Shown piece after piece: positions 40,401 through 53,300 of a stretch of DNA of 64,000 nucleotides. Position 1 is the first letter of the stretch. Each line of letters begins with the position of its first letter. Where the stretch lies: the NCBI GenBank assembly GCA_035582835.1, contig JAYKAV010003044.1:1462340-1526339 (forward strand), given 5' to 3'. The position numbers and the translations under genes were made by a program. Under the pieces are notes generated by a model. That model was given only the letters and a program-made list of their open reading frames with translations. It was not told the DNA's origin and made no database searches. Source of the DNA: Phoebastria nigripes (taxonomy: Eukaryota > Chordata > Aves > Procellariiformes > Diomedeidae).

Positions 40401-42515
40401 CAGAGTTTAAGTGAGGAAGGAATTCTGATTAGAATGTTATTTCATGCAGTACTGCTCTTCTTTTCAGCAAATACTGAAAACCATTAGCCTCCCTTACAGA
40501 GGAAGCCCACAGAGCTAACTCCAGTTCAGACCTGCAGAGCTCTCTAGGAATTTAGCAAGCCTGCAGGCCTTTAGAGGACATATTTGGGTCGGGCTATGCA
40601 CTACGCACTTGGTACAAACCAGTGATGCTGCAATGATTTCTACAGGTTGAAGAACAGTCTATGGAATTTAATTCCCTAAGACTTTCAGGAACATCTGAAA
40701 TGTATTTTATTCTGAAACTCATCAGAACACCCAAAATCCAGCAAAAAGTTTGCATTTTCTATTCGCTCTAAGGGACTTTTATGTTAAAATGCTTTTTTTG
40801 TCCTGAAGTGAGAAATAGCTATAAATTTTTTAAAAGGTGTAATTACAGAACTAATATAAAAATCTTTAACAACTGTGATAAGGGCTTAGAGAAAGACAGG
40901 TTTTGTTAAAATTGCATGCATCATTGAAGTACCTTAACGTGCAAGTAGTTTAAAAAAATAAATACAGCCATCACCTAAATACGTTAAACAAACATGCATC
41001 AAGCTAGATGAATTTTAGATCATTTCATGTGAATGTTAACTTTTAAAGCTTTCCAACTGACAAAATTAAGGCAACAGAGAATGCCACTTTACTTGCATCC
41101 TCATACACTCAACAGTCCTGGAATGGAACCAATAGGGGAAAAGAAACAAAAACAAGCAAATGCAATGTAAAAAATAGCACTTAGCATTTCTGTAGACGTG
41201 GCCAATGAAAGCTGGCACAAGGATGAACTTCCCTGCATGCCTCACCTCTTCAGTAAGAGTAATGTGCTAGCACTGGAAGGGCTGGCCAACTCCTAAACTT
41301 ACCCTCAGCCAACTTTGTTGTCTCTTCACGCAGGTGCTAGAACATGTGCACCCAATATTCAGGTCACCAAGCATAAAAAAGTGCCTTGTTTTACATTAAA
41401 AATGTAAAAAAGACTGATGAAGAGAGTAGTCAAGCAGCCTCTAGGCAGAACAAAATAAAGGTTTTTCTGGTCTCTTCCTAAAATACTCGGACTTTTTTGA
41501 GCCAACCTATCTGAAAAGTCTTCTTCCTTGACCTTGCTCAGCTTTGGTTGTCCTATTTCACCAGTTAGCTGTTCCATGGTGGGGGAGGAATGAGATCTTT
41601 TCGTGGTCAAAAATGTGATTCACACCCTATTGCCCAGATGAAGCGTCTCACACAGACTGCATTTAATCATCTCTTTCTATTCACCTGTCCTCAATCCAGC
41701 ACAGAAGCCACTTTCTCCAAGGGCCAGAGTGTAACAACCTGTCTGGTTTAGTCTGTCGAGTACTAGGTGCCGAGCCCCAGTTCTATCAAATGCTAATGGC
41801 ACCTTCCCTCCGACCCCACGAGCCTTTTTTCCATCTCTCAGTAGTAGGCTCTGACACTTGTTTGCTGTTGCCGTGCATCTAACTCTGTAAATTACACCCG
41901 CAGCTTTGTTCTGTACCACTGGTGTTCTGAAGGGAGGACGCTCAGAGGGATGAACATGCCCCCAAAAGAGATAAGCAGGTAGAAGTAAAACAGGAAGGGA
42001 CATCTCTCTCTCATACGAAGCACATTTCTTTTTGTACGGTTTTTTTAACTTCAAGAACCTTAATGAGGCTTAGTCACACCAAGGAGAGCCAAGGGTATGA
42101 GATTTTTCTTTTCTGTTGAAGAGGCTGTAGATACATTAAAACTAATTACTCCTTGTTTTATGCTCCAGTAGGATGAGAAATTCTGTTTAAGTTAGGATAG
42201 GAATTAATGCCTGTGGCCAACTTCTACTGTGTGAAAAGAAAGCAGCAGGCAGCATTCAGTGGCAGAGCTCTCGGGAGCAATCCCATTGCCCCAACCTCAG
42301 CATTGCTACAGCATGTTACTGTGCCTCATCAGGTATCGTCATGGCCNAGGCGGGACACGTCCCCACTGCCCACAGCAGCATCTACTAGGCTTTTAATAAA
42401 AAGCCGAGGGCCCGACCAGCTTGCTGGCTGCCTTTCAGTTCACGCTCAGAAGCCAATGGTGGATCACAGCGTCCCTGGACCATTTTGCAGATCACCTGAC
42501 TGGATGAGCACAACA
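31476..42515. other. Gene-poor stretch with GC-richer patches
   Basis: No recognisable gene. Patches richer in GC and CpG lie at about 32700-33040, 35050-35200, 37030-37210 and 39860-40150; each has overlapping open frames on both strands, which is what GC-rich DNA gives by chance. Simple repeats: a 12-base T run at 34359-34370 and a TA/CA-rich tract at 37622-37664. Noncoding exons could lie in the GC-rich patches, but nothing specific supports one. Confidence 0.5.
37622..37664. repeat. AT/CA-rich microsatellite
   Basis: About 43 bases of mixed TA, CA and CATA units. Simple sequence only. Confidence 0.75.
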
Positions 42516-42583
42516 CAGGGGGGTTGGACCGGCTGACCTTTGAAAGGTCCCTTCCAATCCAAACTATTCGATGGTTCTGTGAA
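42516..42583 (+). mobile_element. CR1 LINE 3' tail fragment
   Basis: The stretch caggggggttggaccggctg, followed by a ggtcccttccaatccaaact block and then ttcgatggttctgtga, is the conserved 3' terminal region of CR1 retrotransposons. Only ~68 bases are recognisable, a normal outcome of CR1 5' truncation plus decay. It is more diverged than the copy at 50 kb. Confidence 0.85.
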
Positions 42584-42639
42584 TACCTAAAAATGCAAAT
42601 CTAACAAATTTTTAATAAGACTCCGTTCTTTCTCTACAG

Positions 42640-42704
42640 GAAAGAAACTACTGACGACAGCCTTTACTGCAGAAACGCAGTATGCCATAAATATGCTGAA
42701 ACAG
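42640..42704 (+). other. Exon-like segment (65 bases)
   Basis: A pyrimidine-rich tract ending in ctctacag (42632-42639) precedes a 65-base segment that ends in ACAG followed by gtaaaatg (donor at 42705). One plus-strand frame is open throughout, reading Lys-Lys-Leu-Leu-Thr-Thr-Ala-Phe and onwards. It lies next to the CpG-rich block. I recognise no protein family, and such acceptor/donor pairs also arise by chance. Confidence 0.2.
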
Positions 42705-42769
42705 GTAAAATGCAGGCAAGTAAACGTTCAATTCGGACACAACGCATGTCCCCAGCGAAGTCCTACAGG

Positions 42770-43090
42770 TTTTACAGCCGGAGAAAAACCCTTGCGTGCG
42801 TTCCGCACCCCAGCTCCGCGGCAAGGACAGCCCGCGCTCCCGCCGCCCGGCCGCCGCCGCGCCGCGCCTCACCCNNNNNNNNNNNNNNNNNNNNNNNNNN
42901 NNNNNNNNNNNNNNNNNNNNNNNNNNNNNNNNNNNNNNNNNNNNNNNNNNNNNNNNNNNNNNNNNNNNNNNNNNNNNNNNNNNNNNNNNNNNNNNNNNNN
43001 NNNNNNNNNNNNNNGGGGGGGGGGGGAGCCTCCCCGCCACCCGCCCAGGTCGCCTCGCCTCGGGTGGGCTTTGCCGTGCGCCTGGAGCTT
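42770..43090. promoter_or_regulatory. CpG-rich block interrupted by an assembly gap
   Basis: On both sides of the gap the sequence is strongly GC-rich with clustered CpG (gccgccgccgcgccgcgcct just before it; a 12-base G run and cgcctcgcctcgggtgggct after it). This is the strongest CpG island candidate in the window and the type of sequence that sequencing often loses in birds. Open frames that cross the gap are artefacts of unknown bases. It could be the promoter of an unseen gene or noncoding RNA on either strand. Confidence 0.5.
42875..43014. other. Assembly gap (140 N)
   Basis: A run of 140 ambiguous bases. Nothing can be said about its content, and the true length may differ. Confidence 0.98.
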
Positions 43091-44654
43091 CCAAAATGCC
43101 ATGTATTCTCCTGTAACGCGCACTTTTTCGAGTATTGCTTTAAAAGAGAAGAAAAGAGCTGTGTTGATCGCTTTTTCGGTTTGCTCTTGCAGTAGAACCC
43201 AGCACCGCGTGAATCATTTCAGCAGCCTCCTCAGCTGCAGCACTTGGACAAAGATTGTCTGTTACTAGTCGGCTGGGATTCACGTGGAAACGCTAGATAA
43301 AACTCGTGTTACCTCTTGCTATTGCACCACACACATGTGCACATGAAAGGCACAGCGCCCAGTGACCACAATCACATCCTCCCTCTCATGAACGTCCCTG
43401 TGAGCGCAGGCAGGTCTGAGCATCAGTTCCAGCGCTGCCAAATGGAATCACTTTCATTCGTAGGGAGATTTGAAAGAGATATTTTAAGCTTGCAAAGTAC
43501 TTCCAAGCTCCGAGTGCAAATTATTAATAGGATATTTTAGCCCATCTGGGTAAACTATGCAAACAGCAGCAATATTACCCAGGGCTTCTCATGTTTATGC
43601 ACTTCAAGCGGATCACCTTACTCTCTGTAAGCAAGTAAGTATGTCTTTATATCACATTTGACTTTTTTTTGTCTTTCCAAAGCTGTTTAGCCTTTTGTTA
43701 TTATTTTAACTGTTTATTTCTTTAACAGCTCATTATTTTCAGTGGGCTCCTGTGTCTCATTACACACAGTTCAGTTTTAAGAGGAAATTTGTACTTTGTA
43801 CAGGTTTATTCTGCCTAAAAACATAATCAGAAGTGTTTCCTACTCTGCTGATAGTCATCTATATAAAGACTATTCTGTGCTTGATGTTAGAATCCTTTTG
43901 TATGAGAAGTTTTACTTGCTTGAAGTGAACTGGAGAAAGTCACAAATATCTCCAGAAAATATTCTTGATCTGTTCTAATTTAACCTACGTGCAAGAATTT
44001 TCATTCAATAAGACTAGCTTGGGGAAAAAAATTCTTTCATCGCTTATATTGCTAGTGTTATTTCTACAGAACAGAAGAACTCTATCTGCATCACAAAATT
44101 TAATCACCTTCCCAGGTCTCAGGAGACTCCGAGACAAATGGTCATAGAATAAAAAGCAGAGAAGGTTAGTACAGACAGCCAGCATGCAGATAGAAGAGAT
44201 CTGAAATTTCAGCTGCACATGTGCACCACAGAAATCTTCTGGCATTTGCAAAATGATGCAAAAAAGCTTATGAAAACAGACATTTCTTGTGGCAGCTTCA
44301 TNACTGCATCATCCAGCCTGACCAGAAATTCAGCTGCAACATACATTATTTGGGTTCCTTCTGCTTTTTCTTTGGCCTAAACTAGAGAGAGGCATGGCAC
44401 AGATGCTCTCAAATGCCTCCTCCCATATCCCATGGTTTGACTCTAGCGTCATTTAATTCAGGAAGGAAAGTTTGGCAGGATCAGTTTTTCAGAACGTGTC
44501 GATCTCTTTCCTGCAGGTTCTTGCACTTCCAGTGTACTTAAATCAGAGATGCCCTTTGGTTATGTGTGGCACAAGGAATCTGAAACATCTCTGTGCTCAG
44601 CCACAGGCGGTGTGATGGTACAAAGCCCCTCAAATCTACTCAATCGAGTCCATG
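43091..44654. other. Intergenic stretch, no gene recognised
   Basis: AT-rich DNA after the CpG block. Open frames are short (at most 88 codons) and carry no family signature. No repeat is recognised. Confidence 0.5.
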
Positions 44655-44712
44655 AGAGGGGTATGTCCCATGATCTGTCTCTGCCTCAGTTTCTCTAGAA
44701 AATGGTGATTGA
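44655..44712 (+). repeat. MIR-like SINE relic, short
   Basis: The passage atctgtctctgcctcagttt ctctagaaaatggtgatt resembles the MIR segment 'cctctctgtgcctcagtttcctcatctgtaaaatgg'. It is about 60 bases long and isolated. Confidence 0.4.
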
Positions 44713-46796
44713 AGCTGCCAAGATGGTAACTGTATTCAAGGAACAGCCTTCTGACAATACACTTAGATGAAGGGATGCGACCTCATCAATTCTGTAAATG
44801 CAGGTGATGTAGCACGCAGTGAATCTGTGCCGACACACAGCGCCTCAGTCACAACGCAGTTAACAGGGCACTTCAAAAAAAGGCAGAAAAACCTGAGAAG
44901 ATGCAACTAAAGCTGTGAGAGGGGATCCTCACTTCTGCCTGCCACTCTACGTTCCTTCCAGGTGCCAAAAGATTGATGTCCCATCTACATAGCCACAGGA
45001 GACACCTTTCCAATACGTCATCCCAAGAGCAGCACAGCTAGCAGGGTAGCTCCGCTCCTAGCACACTCCAGCAGCCGAGAACGAAGCCCTGGTGTAGAAT
45101 TTAAATAACCTTCTGGCCTGAAGGTGACAGTGCTGCCAGCAGAGCCAAGGTAGCGCTGCATCAAAACTCAGATTTCTTAAGACATAAATCATTGACATGA
45201 TACATCACAGAAGAGAAATCCCAGGGTGCGGTGGGTGAGGCTAATATTGACCTATACAGCAGTGTGCGAAAGAATCCATNACCCTGCCTGTCTCTGGCGT
45301 GTAAAGGGGTAACGTTCATCCTCGCCTTCTGTAGCCTGATGACTTCACTATGCACAGAACTGTTCACAAGCATGAGCATAACAAGTATGTTAACTTATTC
45401 ACCACTGATATCTCATCTGTCTTAAGTTAGGAATACACATCAAGACACCCACCTAAAGTAAAGCGGAAGCGTCTGACAAATGTATGTATTGCATCACGGG
45501 TGTCTCTTTTCAGAACAAGTTATTAAAAAACTAAAATTCATGGGCCATTTTTTCGTTGTCTCACTGTAACAAACCCCAAGGCCTTAAGGTTTAGTTTGCT
45601 ACTGGAGTAATTCAAATCAGCTTGTTGGTGTAGGGCCCCAACATTCAGGATCTGTGGGTCAGATGTGCAACAGCATGTACCTTTTTCAATGAATGCTTAC
45701 GCTACCTATGCATGCAATAATCAACACACTTTTATGAAGCTGAGATTTTGAGGGACTGAAGGGAGAAGATAATTCTGTGCAGCACGCTCACTTGCAGAAA
45801 CCAATATTCAGTAGGAACTGGGTCTCCTTCTATTAAGGCCCTTTGACCCAGTGAAAGGCTGGGGGATGTTTCGAGTTCTAGGGTGTCGGAGTTTAACAGA
45901 CTCATCAAATCCAGCATTTTTTTTGGAGGGCAGGGTGGAATTTGCTTCACAAAATAATGGCTTCTATTATTTTAGCTACTGGAGAGCCTCAGGAGGCCAT
46001 AGCAACGCTCGGACACTGTCAGTGCTGGCTCACAGGCACTGGAGGACAGAATTTTCACAGCCTGTGTCTGTCCCCCAGCAGGTAGCATCCAGCAGTGGGG
46101 GCGTGGAGTCAACGGTGTCTCTGAAGGTCACTAGATAGAGGTACCTCTCTTTTCTACAGCTGTGCCACTAGAGCCACAGTCAGCGTCACACGGCATTATT
46201 AGCGACGCACACTTTGCTTTTACCCAATTCTCTTCTTTCACACACAGTTCCCGCAGGTGTGGGGTGTTTTGTACGCGCTGCTGGTTAAAATAAAAGCTCA
46301 ACCAATACACTCTTGCAAAAGAAAACTGGTTAAAAAAGAAAAACAGTACTCAAAGAATTTGGGAAGCTGATTTTCAGCCCAAACAAATTAGAGAGAGAAA
46401 GGGGGGCTGGGGAGGGCAAGAGGGAGGGAAAAAACCCAAGCTCTGGAACCACTGAATTACCCTTAATTTTAGGAGCCTGGCCAATACAGCATACGAACGA
46501 TTGCACAGACAGTTCCAAAAATGACACACATGCTCTCTCCTTGGCTCACTCATGGCAAACCCGCAGCAATGAGTTCTTTTTTTTTTTAATGCCCTGGAAT
46601 TCCCATGAAAGCCGCGAAAGGAGCCAAAGCAAGAGGAGCTAAGATGGTCAAACATTGCAGGAGCGCCCTATATTTAAACACTTCTACGAGCCCTTCAGTT
46701 ACCAAATGTGATTCCAGCCAGAGGCAGCCCTTTGCCCAATACCTTCTTTCAAAATAGAAGCCTAGAAAAGGCTACGACCTGTCAGTCCCATGAACC

Positions 46797-46827
<31 letters not shown>

Positions 46828-49800
46828 ACATACCTTTTCAGATATTCAGCCTCTTACAAAGGAGGTAAGTCTCTCTCTGGTGTTTTTTTGGGAGGAAAAT
46901 GTGGCATGCACCTATTTTGTTTCATTCTGTGCCAGGACCTATAAAGTTACTGTGGGCTGCAACTACTGCCAAGTTCTAAAGGTGACAGGGCAATGGGCAC
47001 CCAAAGGACGCTTCTATCAATGCCCTTTTATTTCCCTCTCTTTCCCCTTCCACCGAACTTTTTTTTTCTAATAGAATTACTCTTATCTGCAAGTGATTTA
47101 AACTCTAAGGTTTACAGAAGATTTAAAGAGTGCGAACACAGTTGGAATGTTTTAAACTAACAGTACAAGTTGCGTTTTAAGAAAATAATTAACTCCCAGG
47201 GGAGGTGCGGTTCTTGGAGTAATGACAGATTCAAGGCTGGCTTTCCCTATATGGCGTTTCCAAATAATAAAATATCTTCGGTTCCCTACTGGTGTCAGAT
47301 GAGAACCTGTTAGTGTGCTAGTTGCTAGTCGACTGTCATGGTTTGGGTTTTTTTTTGTTGGGTGGTTTGTTTTTTTTTTTTCAGTGGGCCCATTAGCGTT
47401 TTAAAGACACAGTACACAGTAGGTAATCTTGCATGCAAAGCTTTAGCACAAAACATTGTAAATGCATTCAGTTTATTGCTTGCAACCTTTCCCCATCCCT
47501 TCTTCTTGCTGAAAAAAAGAAAAGAAAACACCTCCTCTTGTTTTGCAGTCCTGGGTTCTTAATGTCTCTGTTCTTGCTGAGGACTTCTCATAGCCACACT
47601 CAAGCCGTAAAGCAGACCGGCATACGGCGCCCAGCTCAGTCTAACTCGCAATCTCCCTCATGTCCAGCGCTAGCAGGAACAGAGTGCAGCCGCCTGGCAG
47701 GGTGCAAGACCAGCTGCAAACCCTCCACAGCCAGGGCCTAGATGGACAGCATTTAGTTGTCAGCTTTAGAAGTTTGGGCGGAGGAAGAGAGTTGCTTGAC
47801 CAGTCACTAGATGTCTCTGGGTCCAAACCCCAAGGCTTTTTCCCTGCCATCATACAAAATCCCCAAACCTTTGGCCTTTAAGGTGAAATACAAGTATTGC
47901 TCCGTGAATACCTAATAATATGCTTTACAGAAACCTAACAATGTGCTTTACTCCTTTGACCATGCAAACCCTGGCATTTTGATTGGATAAACGTTCACTT
48001 GAGCTTTGGGGGTTTGATGAAGGGAATGGACCAGCCAGTTCATGGAAATAGAACTTATTGGAGGGCTGTAACGCACCCAGCAGGTACAGGGAAAAGAGGA
48101 ATGGTTTTGACGTTTGTTGTCTTTTCAATTAATAGTTGTGTTACAGGTATCTTTCAAGCAGCTTGTCCAAAGAAGGGTCAGAAGATGAATCTGAATGATG
48201 AACCCTGTGATGCAAAACACATTTAGCAAGATACTCTCAGAAAAAGGGGCAAAATGGAAAGGCAGGCAGCACTGCTGTTCTTTGTCCTGTATGAGGTCCA
48301 GTATTGTGTACTAAACTTTTTTTTTTTTTTTAAAAGGTGACAGCTCATTATTGGAGGAAAGCAGCGTTCAAGCTGATCATACTGTCTTTTGCTGATGTGG
48401 ACAACAAAAATCACGTGGATGTAATCTCAAATTTTCTTCCATCCAGGAGATAGGTCTGTCACCTCTTTCACTGCTTGGGAATTATTCACATAAATTAGAA
48501 CAGCTCCTCAGGCCTGATCCCATGAAAAAGCAGTCTGAATCCTCATAGACATTACTGGAGAGGCCGTGTGGTTGATGAGCTACAGACCTTCACAGCCTGT
48601 GTAGGGGACATGCAGTACCCCTGTGACCAAGAGAGTGAAGACCTTCTTTCAGACTCGAATGATTATATGTTGCACCTCATCCCTGCCCTTGGAGCTCCCT
48701 TGGGGCTACTCTCTGTCTTTACTTTCTCTCCCAATATATTGCCATGCACCTTCCAAAAGATGCTGCATTTTTCCCCCGAGATACCTGGTTCACAGCTCTC
48801 TGCGGATGAGATACACTTGGCCAACACAGGCCATCAGCACCAACTGAGCTTCTGTTAAGAAGCAAGACCCAGCAAAGAGTAACTCCTAGTCAAAGAAGCA
48901 CTCAGCTACTTTAGTAGTGCCTCAACCAGCAAAGATCCTCTGTAGGACACTTCACTGTCACAGAGGGAAGACAATGAATTAAAACGTTAGGGGCAGTGGT
49001 AAAAAGTTAAGACCATAATGAGACTCCACTGCTAGCACAAACAGCTTTACCCAGGAATTAGGGTCACGCACTTTTGCCAGGTTAAACTGGATCACCAGTT
49101 TCCTCTGTGTCTTCAGTCGCATGCTTGAACATCCCATCGGAGGCCAACTCTTTACACCCCTCCCCAATCACTTCCATTCCCTTTGCTACAGCCATCTCCC
49201 AGGACCCTTCTACAGCCTATGCAATGTAAGGGCTCAGCAGCACTAATTAGACCCCACCTAAGTGTGTCTCCGATTCATTAGAAATGCTACATAATAATTA
49301 ACCCATAATACCCCAGGTTGCTGCTTAGCTTGTCTTGGCAGTACCCCCTCTTTGTGGCACCTCTGTGGCTTTTTCGTCCCCCTCTTTCTAATTCATGCCT
49401 AATTAACTCCACGTAAGTCAGCATTTCAGAGTGGGCACCACAGATTTCATCACACATGCAAGAGGTGGTTCTGTATCAGTCAGTCAGTAATGGATGAATA
49501 ACGCATGACCTTAGTAAAAGCAGCCCCTGACATATAATAAAGTAAATAAATCCAATCTTCCAGGGTGGGAAAAACTGGGTTTGAGCCATTGGAGGAACCA
49601 GCCCTCTGGTGAGGTTTCCACAATCTTGCCCTCTTTCCAAGCACAAATGTCACAAATACCTTTACTGCAACCAGGATGCTCGCTCAAGCGTGGAAATGAA
49701 ATTTTACATATATTTAGTATAATGACTTTTTTGTTTCATACTCTCAAAAAAGCTGTGATCTGAGATGTTGGGTAAAACTTAAGGTTGCTTCTTATTTTAT

Positions 49801-50086
49801 CTATGACACATCTCCCATTCATTTTTGAAATATGGTCATACAGGCACAATACTTTGAGTGAAATATGGTGGCCTATCGGCTTACTGAAGGATAGCACAAA
49901 GGCTTAGATGAAGATGACAATGACTTTATAAAAAACAGAATGGTTGAAAGATACAAGAAGATTCACTATGACTTGTGCACGAATCCTAAAACAACGCACA
50001 TATTACAAAGCTACATTTTAGGAATGCACCATAGCATACACAACAGTCCATGCCTTCTCTTTGCAAAGTGTGAGTATGATAATGGC
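44713..50086. other. Gene-poor stretch with T-rich tracts
   Basis: No recognisable gene. T runs occur at 46797-46820 (24 bases) and 48317-48331 (15 bases), and a T/G-rich stretch at 47346-47382. An acceptor/donor-like pair encloses 23 bases at 46842-46864. Open frames are short and unassigned. Confidence 0.5.
46797..46820. repeat. Poly-T tract
   Basis: 24 consecutive T bases. It could be the reverse-oriented tail of an old retroposon, but no element body is recognisable beside it. Confidence 0.8.
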
Positions 50087-50349
50087 TTTAAACTGAAAGA
50101 GGGTAGATTTAGATTAGATATAAGGAAGAAATTCTTCACTATGAGGGTGGTGAGGCACTGGAACAGGTTGCCCAGGGAAGTTGTGGATGCCCCATCCCTG
50201 GAAGTGTTCAAGGCCAGGTTGGATGGGGCTTTGAGCAACCTGGTCTAGTGGAAGGTGTCCCTGCCCATGGCAGGGGGGTTGGAACTAGATGATCTTTAAG
50301 GTCCCTTCCAACCCAAACCATTCTATGATACTATGATGATTCTATGATA
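50087..50349 (+). mobile_element. CR1 LINE, 5'-truncated copy
   Basis: About 260 bases of the 3' end of a CR1 non-LTR retrotransposon. The first ~160 bases keep one frame encoding the C-terminus of the ORF2 reverse-transcriptase protein ([13 protein letters not shown], then [10 protein letters not shown]) up to a TAG at 50246. The 3' UTR follows, with ggtgtccctgcccatggcag and a ggtcccttccaacccaaacc block, ending in repeats of ttctatgat that run into an AT microsatellite. CR1 is the dominant LINE of birds and other sauropsids and copies are usually truncated at the 5' end, as here. The copy cannot move on its own because it lacks nearly all of ORF2. The open frame upstream to 49940 is probably chance read-in. 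Confidence 0.95.
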
Positions 50350-50382
50350 TATATACACATACTTAATATATAATATACACAT
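50345..50382. repeat. TA/CA-rich tract at CR1 terminus
   Basis: Immediately after the CR1 terminal repeats the sequence becomes tatatatacacat-type AT-rich repeat. It was either the insertion target or an expansion of the element's terminal repeats. Confidence 0.6.
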
Positions 50383-53300
50383 GAGATTCTCAACTGGAAT
50401 ATATTAAACCTTTTTCTGTCATGTATACAAGTTATATCTCAAGTCATGTATACTCATGTCATTTATTTTGCCCAACAAGAAAAAATCAGATGGTCATCTT
50501 CTACGATATAAACATGCATGTCATAGTTTCGTAATATTTTGTTACTAAGTTCATAAAATACAACAGCAGTAGTATGTCTAACTCAAGACTTAGGTTAAAA
50601 GAGCCACCTGGATTGATGAGTATCAGCTCCATTCAAGTTATGCACAGCTAGCCTACTAAAGTTTAAGACTCTAGCAACACACAGATGCACGCCTGTTCTC
50701 AAATACACTCTTCAGCCTCTCAGGGATAACACTTTCCGCAAATTTAATTACTTGCAAAACCTTTGGTCATTAACACCCAACCTAAATTCTATTGCAGGTC
50801 ACAGGCTATTAAAAAAATAAAGTGTCCATGCTCCCTAAACAATGATTTGTTTAACTGTAGCTTTGATTAAATCTGAAGCCACAACAACAAGGGAATCCTA
50901 TTGCTAATGTACTCACCCTATTACTCTATCTGCTAGAAACAGTTACGAGGTAATTATTTCTTCCCAAGTTTTTGTATGACACTTCATGATACTGTTAGCC
51001 ATCCCTCAGGCCACTGAATTTCTCTGTGTGTGTGTATATATGGGCCAAAACATCTAGTCACCACAATGAAACATATCCCTCCAATTTGCTGAGGCCAGCA
51101 CACCACTGAAGCCCCGCTTAAAGACAGTGAGGATTACGTTTAGAGAAGGTTTCATATTGGTCTGCTGTATGAGGTAGGACTTCAGCCGGACAGAACTAAC
51201 TCCTATTGAATACCAAGCCATTGAAAAAAAGACAATGATGTGAGCCACGTGATCATTATTAATTATCAGCATTGCAGATGTTAGAAGGCACCTGTGCTCT
51301 CTGCAAGTCTGTCTGAAAGTCTGTGCATCAGCCTGTTACNAGACTCCCCGTTGGTGGAGTGGCTATAGGTGTACAGGACAAACTCCATGGATGGAGGTGG
51401 ATCTTTGCTACCTTCCTTTTACCTTGGTCTGGAATGGGCTCCATTAAGGACACAGTGCAGCTGCTGCTCCTCTATTTTCTACAGCTTCTTTGCATAGCCT
51501 GGCTCAAGGCAACATAAGACCCAGGTCTGGCTCTCCTGGAATGAAGCTGGCTGGAGAATGACACATAACTAAATCTGAATGCATGTACTCACAAAGGGAG
51601 AGCCCTCTCGGGCTGCCTGCAGTAGGGATATTTTATTGCTTTCATAATATTTTCTGGGTTTTGAAACACAAACCACATGTTTAATATTTTTTCAAAATTT
51701 ACACATTGCACTTGCTGGATAGTGTTCATTCTAGCACCCACAGCCCCAGACCTTTCTCAAAAACAGAGAGAGGGAAGAGAAAGAAACACACCAAAACCTG
51801 CTGTCGTAGCTCTTGGGCAGCCCTGCTGCTGAAGTCCAAAATCACTGGGTGCACTCCTCGCCTACTTCGATTTTACAGGGCAATAAAAAGTTAATTTGGA
51901 TTATCTTGTCATCAAGGAAATCATTAACATCCAAACAAAGGATAGAAGCTTGACAGCTTGCTGACTGTGGAAGGGGAGAAAGTAAAGAGTTAGAAATGCT
52001 CTAAGCCAAGTTCACCTGGGGTGTAAAACCCTCAAAATTAGTTCAGTTCCACTACAGATTAGTTTGGCCATATGCAGAATAGACTGCCTGCCTAGGGCTT
52101 AGCTGTACAGTTTCTGGCCACCAGAAAGCAAGAGTCTCTCTTATATTCAGAAGAAGGGATTTAGAGTCAATATGTAGTTACTCATTTCTGGTGGGGTAGC
52201 AAGAATTGATCTACTCACTCTTCATGTCCTATAGAAATCATATTACATGCTTATTATATGTGGGCATTGTGACTGACCTGCAGGCGGATCACTATAGTAT
52301 TCGACTCCAGCCCCTCTTTAGCTTCTTGAAGCTAATAACAAGTTAGTTCATTTGCTTTTGTTCTCAGCTTTCCTCGATCTCTGGGCCAGTTACTCCATTT
52401 CTTTTAAACCACAATTACTACATCTCCTTCAGGCCTTTCAATTCACTGGTGCATCCTATTTCATCACAATGCTTCCCTGCAAATCATCTGATCACTTGTA
52501 TTTGGGAGACAGAAGAATAGGTTATTTTGGGTTTGCTTTTTTTGCATGCATATCCAGGGTGAATAGTTAAGGTCTTACCTGCTTTGCTCCAGTTACTAAG
52601 CTGTTAATTATTCTGTGATGTAATGGTTTTAAGTTTCTGATCAGATTAGCCTAGGTGAGAGAGCTTGATGCTCTTCAGGTTCGTTGCTAGCTCTTGCATT
52701 TGCAGCATTTGTTACTTTGGGGAAAGAGACCACGTTCTAGCTGGCAGTGAGGGGCAAGAGCAGCTTTGCCCGCAGAGCAGACATCTCTCTTGCTTTCCCC
52801 TATGAAGACATCCAAGCTGCTGGAGTGCAAACCGGAGAATTTACAAAATAGTTGCATTTGCTAGGTGTTGGGCTGGTGAATGCCTAGCTGCCATGACCAC
52901 ACAAAGCTACACTTGGCAGGCAGCTTACCCCATAAAAATCTTTAAAAGCGACATTTTCACAAAAGGTGAAATAACCATGAAGGTGGGTTATTTTCAGTTA
53001 ATACAGCGTTTCAGAGAAACACTGTAAGCTCTAAGCTTCTGGCCACTGAAGCTTAGAGGACTGAACGGGCCAGGGCTCAGTGTACATGAAGATGTGTAGC
53101 AGATTATTCACCACTCTGTCTCCCACGTACGGTGCTCTGTGCCTTCTTTAAAGGACCTCTAGCATATAGTTGAGAAGTTATGATCACATCCATGCTCTTA
53201 TCCCACAAACTCAAGCTATTGATCACTTCAAAATAAAGCGGAGGCTAAAGGTAAATATGCAAAACGTGCATCAGCACAGAAAATCTTCTGTCCTGCTTTT

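Noticed and set aside
42693..43268. Long open frames through 42.7-43.3 kb on both strands
   Set aside because: Most of their length is the 140-base gap, where unknown bases hide stops; composition is GC-driven on both sides.
49940..50086. Open frame extending 5' of the CR1 copy
   Set aside because: Residues upstream of 50087 do not resemble CR1 ORF2; likely chance read-in to the truncated element.
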